From contig CAIJKV010000205.1 in assembly GCA_903821335.1 (NCBI GenBank), positions 62,001 to 126,000 of the forward strand: a stretch of 64,000 bases of DNA, read 5' to 3'. Positions 61,383-64,000 of this stretch are shown in pieces; within the stretch, counting starts at the first letter, position 1; the number at the start of each line of letters is the position of its first letter. Position numbers and translations under genes: made by a program. The notes below the pieces were generated by a model that did not search any database, was not told the origin of the DNA, and saw nothing but the letters and a program-made list of their open reading frames with translations. This DNA is from an uncultured beta proteobacterium (lineage in GTDB: Bacteria > Pseudomonadota > Gammaproteobacteria > Burkholderiales > Burkholderiaceae_B).

Positions 61383-63197
61383 TTACAGATCAGAGTACTT
61401 CATTGCCCGCTCTATTGTCACGCCTTGGTGGATGGCTGCGTCCAGAGCCTGCACGCGCGGCAAAACATAACCCGCATAGAACACAGCCGTCGCAAATTTG
61501 TTTTGCATGAAGGTGTCGTCCCCACCCGTCGCCGCACACACCAGCGCAGCACGCGCCATATGCCAGCCACCCAGCACGTAGCCTGTCAGCATCAGATAGG
61601 GCACGCTGCCCAGGAACACCGCACGCACATCTGCCTGGGCGTGATCCAGCACGTACTGGACTGAGGCACGGTAAGAGTCGATGGCAAGACTGAGCTGGTC
61701 ATGGATCAGTGTCAGTCCAGCCTGCTGCCCCGGCTGCGCCTGCGCGACGAAGTCGGCAAGCTCACCGACCGTACGTTCCATTTGTTCAGCAAGGCTAAAG
61801 GCGGTGGCACCCCCATCACGCACGGTCTTGCGACCCACCAGGTCATTGGCCTGGATCGCCGTGGTGCCTTCGTAAATCGTCAGGATACGGGCATCGCGGT
61901 AGTACTGCGCCGCGCCGGTTTCTTCGATAAAACCCATTCCGCCATGTACCTGCACGCCCAGCGAACTGACCTCCAGCGAACATTCAGTCGAGAAACCCTT
62001 GACCACGGGCACAAGGTAGTCGTAAAGCGCCTCGTTGACCTTGCGCACCTGTTCATCGGGGTGCGCGCGGATCATGTCGTCGGCTGCTGCCGCCACGCAG
62101 GCGATCATGCGTGGCGCCTCGGTCAGCGACCGCATGGTCAGCAGCATGCGCTGAATGTCGGGATGATTGATGATGGCCACCGGACCCGCCGACCCTTCGA
62201 CAGCACGGCTCTGGATGCGGTCGCGCGCATAACTCAACGCCAGTTGCGTGGCGCGTTCGCTGACCGCAATGCCCTGCAGGCCGACCGCGAAGCGCGCGGC
62301 ATTCATCATGATGAACATGTATTCCAGGCCGCGGTTTTCTTGCCCGACAAGCGTGCCGATGGCGCCCTCGCCCACGGCGCCCTTGCCGTCGCCAAACAGC
62401 AATACTGCAGTGGGACTCGCGTGAATGCCAAGTTTATGTTCAAGCGAGGCACACCACACGTCGTTGCGCGCACCCAGCGAGCCATCGTCGTTGACCAGGA
62501 ACTTGGGCACGACAAAAAGCGAAAGCCCCTTGACGCCAGCCGGAGCATTCGCCGTGCGTGCCAGCACCAGATGCACAATGTTCTCGGCAAGGTCGTGTTC
62601 ACCGTAGGTGATGAAGATTTTCTGACCGAAAAGGCGATAGGTACCATCTTCCTGCGGCACGGCGCGCGTACTGACCAGGGACAGGTCTGATCCAGCCTGC
62701 GATTCGGTCAGGTTCATCGTGCCAGTCCACCGACTTTGCACAAGCGTCTCCACGTACAGCTGTTTTTGCTTGTCGGAACCCGTCAGCAACAAGGCTTCGA
62801 TCACGCCATCGGTCAGCATAGGGCACAACGAAAACGCAATATTGGCTGCAGAAAAGTTTTCCGAAATCGCGGCCGACAGCAAATTCGGCAAACCCTGACC
62901 GCCCCACTCTTCGGGATGCCGCAAGCCCTGCCATCCACCTTCGGCATATTGTGCGAAGGCTTTGTGAAATGATGCGGGGGATTTCACCACACCGTCTTTC
63001 AACTGAGGCGGATTTTGATCGCCGTCCCAGTTCGTGGGTGCCACGACCTCTTCGGTGAAACGGGCATTTTCCTCAAGGACCGCATCAATCAAGTCGGCTT
63101 CCACTGCGGAGTACGCAGGCAGCTTCAACAGCTCTGGCAGGCCGGCGATATGCTGGAAAATAAAACGGAACTCTTGGACAGGGGCGCAATAAGTCAT
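61383..63197 (-). CDS. Acyl-CoA dehydrogenase, DmdC-like long form
   Basis: The 604-residue protein is longer than ordinary acyl-CoA dehydrogenases (about 380) because of the N-terminal segment (VQEFRFIFQHIAGL) and a C-terminal dehydrogenase extension typical of the DmdC/AidB-related group. Substrate-site features are TGTMNLTESQAGSDLSLV and the catalytic-base region LTIYEGTTAIQANDLVGRK. Relatives act on 3-methylmercaptopropionyl-CoA or medium-chain acyl-CoAs; the substrate here is not determined. The ETF alpha gene follows 160 bp upstream of its start on the same strand, the likely electron acceptor. Confidence 0.92.
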   Translation of the reverse strand: MTYCAPVQEFRFIFQHIAGLPELLKLPAYSAVEADLIDAVLEENARFTEEVVAPTNWDGDQNPPQLKDGVVKSPASFHKAFAQYAEGGWQGLRHPEEWGGQGLPNLLSAAISENFSAANIAFSLCPMLTDGVIEALLLTGSDKQKQLYVETLVQSRWTGTMNLTESQAGSDLSLVSTRAVPQEDGTYRLFGQKIFITYGEHDLAENIVHLVLARTANAPAGVKGLSLFVVPKFLVNDDGSLGARNDVWCASLEHKLGIHASPTAVLLFGDGKGAVGEGAIGTLVGQENRGLEYMFIMMNAARFAVGLQGIAVSERATQLALSYARDRIQSRAVEGSAGPVAIINHPDIQRMLLTMRSLTEAPRMIACVAAAADDMIRAHPDEQVRKVNEALYDYLVPVVKGFSTECSLEVSSLGVQVHGGMGFIEETGAAQYYRDARILTIYEGTTAIQANDLVGRKTVRDGGATAFSLAEQMERTVGELADFVAQAQPGQQAGLTLIHDQLSLAIDSYRASVQYVLDHAQADVRAVFLGSVPYLMLTGYVLGGWHMARAALVCAATGGDDTFMQNKFATAVFYAGYVLPRVQALDAAIHQGVTIERAMKYSDL

Positions 63198-63303
63198 GGC
63201 GTTTTCACCGAGTGGTCATTTGATTAAATGGTACTACCAGCGTGTGACAACATACAGTCACAGCGCTCCGAACGTCAGGCGTGCGTCAGCGATCGATCAG
63301 GCA

Positions 63304-63330
63304 GAAAAAACCCCGCCGCAAGGACGGGGT
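63304..63330 (-). terminator. Terminator of etfA
   Basis: On the minus strand ACCCCG and CGGGGT arms (63325-63330 and 63310-63315) close over a nine-base loop and are followed by a T run. It separates etfA from the acyl-CoA dehydrogenase gene. Confidence 0.85.
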
Positions 63331-63360
63331 GTTCAGGGTGTTCAACCGCTCAGACCCTGA

Positions 63361-64000
63361 TCACAACGCTGCGACCAGTTCCGGAACAGCGGTAAACAGA
63401 TCCGCCACCAGACCGTAGTCAGCCACACCAAATATCGGTGCTTCGGCATCCTTGTTAATGGCCACAATGACTTTCGAGTCCTTCATACCTGCCAGGTGCT
63501 GGATGGCGCCGGAAATACCAACGGCAACATACAGCTGCGGTGCAACGATCTTGCCGGTCTGACCGACCTGCCAGTCGTTGGGAGCATAACCAGCGTCCAC
63601 GGCAGCACGCGAGGCACCCAGGGCGGCACCCAATTTGTCGGCCAGCGGGTCGAGTATCTTGAAGTTCTCGGCGCTGCCCATGCCACGACCACCTGACACG
63701 ACCACGCGCGCGCCAGCGAGCTCGGGGCGATCGTTCTTGGCAACCTCACGACCAATGAACGTTGACTGGCTGCCGCCGGCCACGGCCGAGACGGCCTCGA
63801 CCGGTGCGCTGCCACCTTCTGCTGCCGCGTCGAAACCTGTCGTACGGACGGTGATCACCTTGACGGTGTCAACAGACTGTACGGTCGCGATTGCACTACC
63901 GGCATAAATCGGGCGCTGGAACGTGTCGGCCGAGTCCACAGCAGTAATGTCCGAAATCTGACTGACGTCCAGACGTGCGGCCAGTCGCGGTGCAACGTTT
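63361..64000 (-). CDS. etfA: Electron transfer flavoprotein alpha subunit (5' part outside window)
   Basis: The last 213 residues are present; the start is beyond the right edge. The FAD-binding domain is clear: [40 protein letters not shown], the adjoining [20 protein letters not shown] and the final [20 protein letters not shown]. EtfAB takes electrons from acyl-CoA dehydrogenases, such as the three in this window, and passes them to the quinone pool. The usual partner etfB is expected just outside. Confidence 0.95.
   Translation of the reverse strand, partial: NVAPRLAARLDVSQISDITAVDSADTFQRPIYAGSAIATVQSVDTVKVITVRTTGFDAAAEGGSAPVEAVSAVAGGSQSTFIGREVAKNDRPELAGARVVVSGGRGMGSAENFKILDPLADKLGAALGASRAAVDAGYAPNDWQVGQTGKIVAPQLYVAVGISGAIQHLAGMKDSKVIVAINKDAEAPIFGVADYGLVADLFTAVPELVAAL

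Noticed and set aside
61701-62690. A 329-codon plus-strand frame opposite the long acyl-CoA dehydrogenase
   Set aside because: Antisense shadow of a conserved gene, His/Arg/Gln-rich composition, no domain.
1-64000. tRNA, rRNA, CRISPR arrays, insertion sequences or attachment sites
   Set aside because: I looked for T-loop motifs, regularly spaced repeats, transposase signatures and flanking duplications and found none.

Overview
The window reads as chromosomal DNA of a betaproteobacterium of the order Burkholderiales, most likely family Alcaligenaceae (relatives of Bordetella, Achromobacter and Pusillimonas). This is inferred from a Bug-type (TctC) solute receptor, the cbb3 oxidase order ccoI-S-N-O-Q-P-G-H, type B ribosomal protein L31, a dense set of amino acid and peptide ABC importers, and moderately GC-rich, closely packed genes. 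I see no rRNA, tRNA, CRISPR array, insertion sequence or prophage.

Left third (1-18.5 kb): catabolic uptake. A partial glycosyltransferase and an EamA exporter on the minus strand diverge from a seven-gene operon. The operon encodes a PotABCD-like importer whose receptor gene lies at the far end, trifunctional PutA, a metal-dependent amidohydrolase and a COG0523 (CobW-like) GTPase. A peptide-type (Dpp/Opp) ABC operon follows. It carries two almost identical sigma-54 promoters, one before the first permease and one before the receptor gene, and ends at a very strong terminator.

Middle (18.5-43.6 kb): clpB diverges from an fnr-type regulator. Next come an acyl-CoA dehydrogenase pair, a class III CoA transferase and a Bug receptor, then the complete cbb3 cytochrome oxidase cluster. 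That cluster includes ccoQ (56 aa) and ccoS (52 aa), an unusually short FixH-like protein, and a copper P-type ATPase homologue reduced to its membrane helices. A perfect FNR box precedes ccoN and a 9/10 box precedes fnr. Isocitrate lyase, queF and a housekeeping block (pdxJ-acpS-nagZ-uvrC-pgsA) follow, then a lipoprotein, an orphan receptor and a spermidine-synthase-like protein.

Right third (43.6-64 kb): rpmE2; an overlapping pair encoding a GT39-type glycosyltransferase and a MATE transporter; orn, an M48 protease, rsgA and a CoA-pyrophosphatase-type Nudix hydrolase; a second amidohydrolase-plus-importer operon (prolidase-like hydrolase with LivKHMGF); rplS; a second EamA transporter; a 54-aa membrane protein facing a cluster of three palindromes; a thiamine-diphosphate enzyme; a 1-Cys peroxiredoxin; a DmdC-like acyl-CoA dehydrogenase; and the end of etfA.

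The recurring theme is import of amide- or peptide-like compounds and organic acids, cytoplasmic hydrolysis, and entry into proline, acyl-CoA and glyoxylate metabolism, combined with oxygen-responsive respiration. The least conventional items are the ATPase-less CcoI homologue and the PutA/amidohydrolase/COG0523 import operon.
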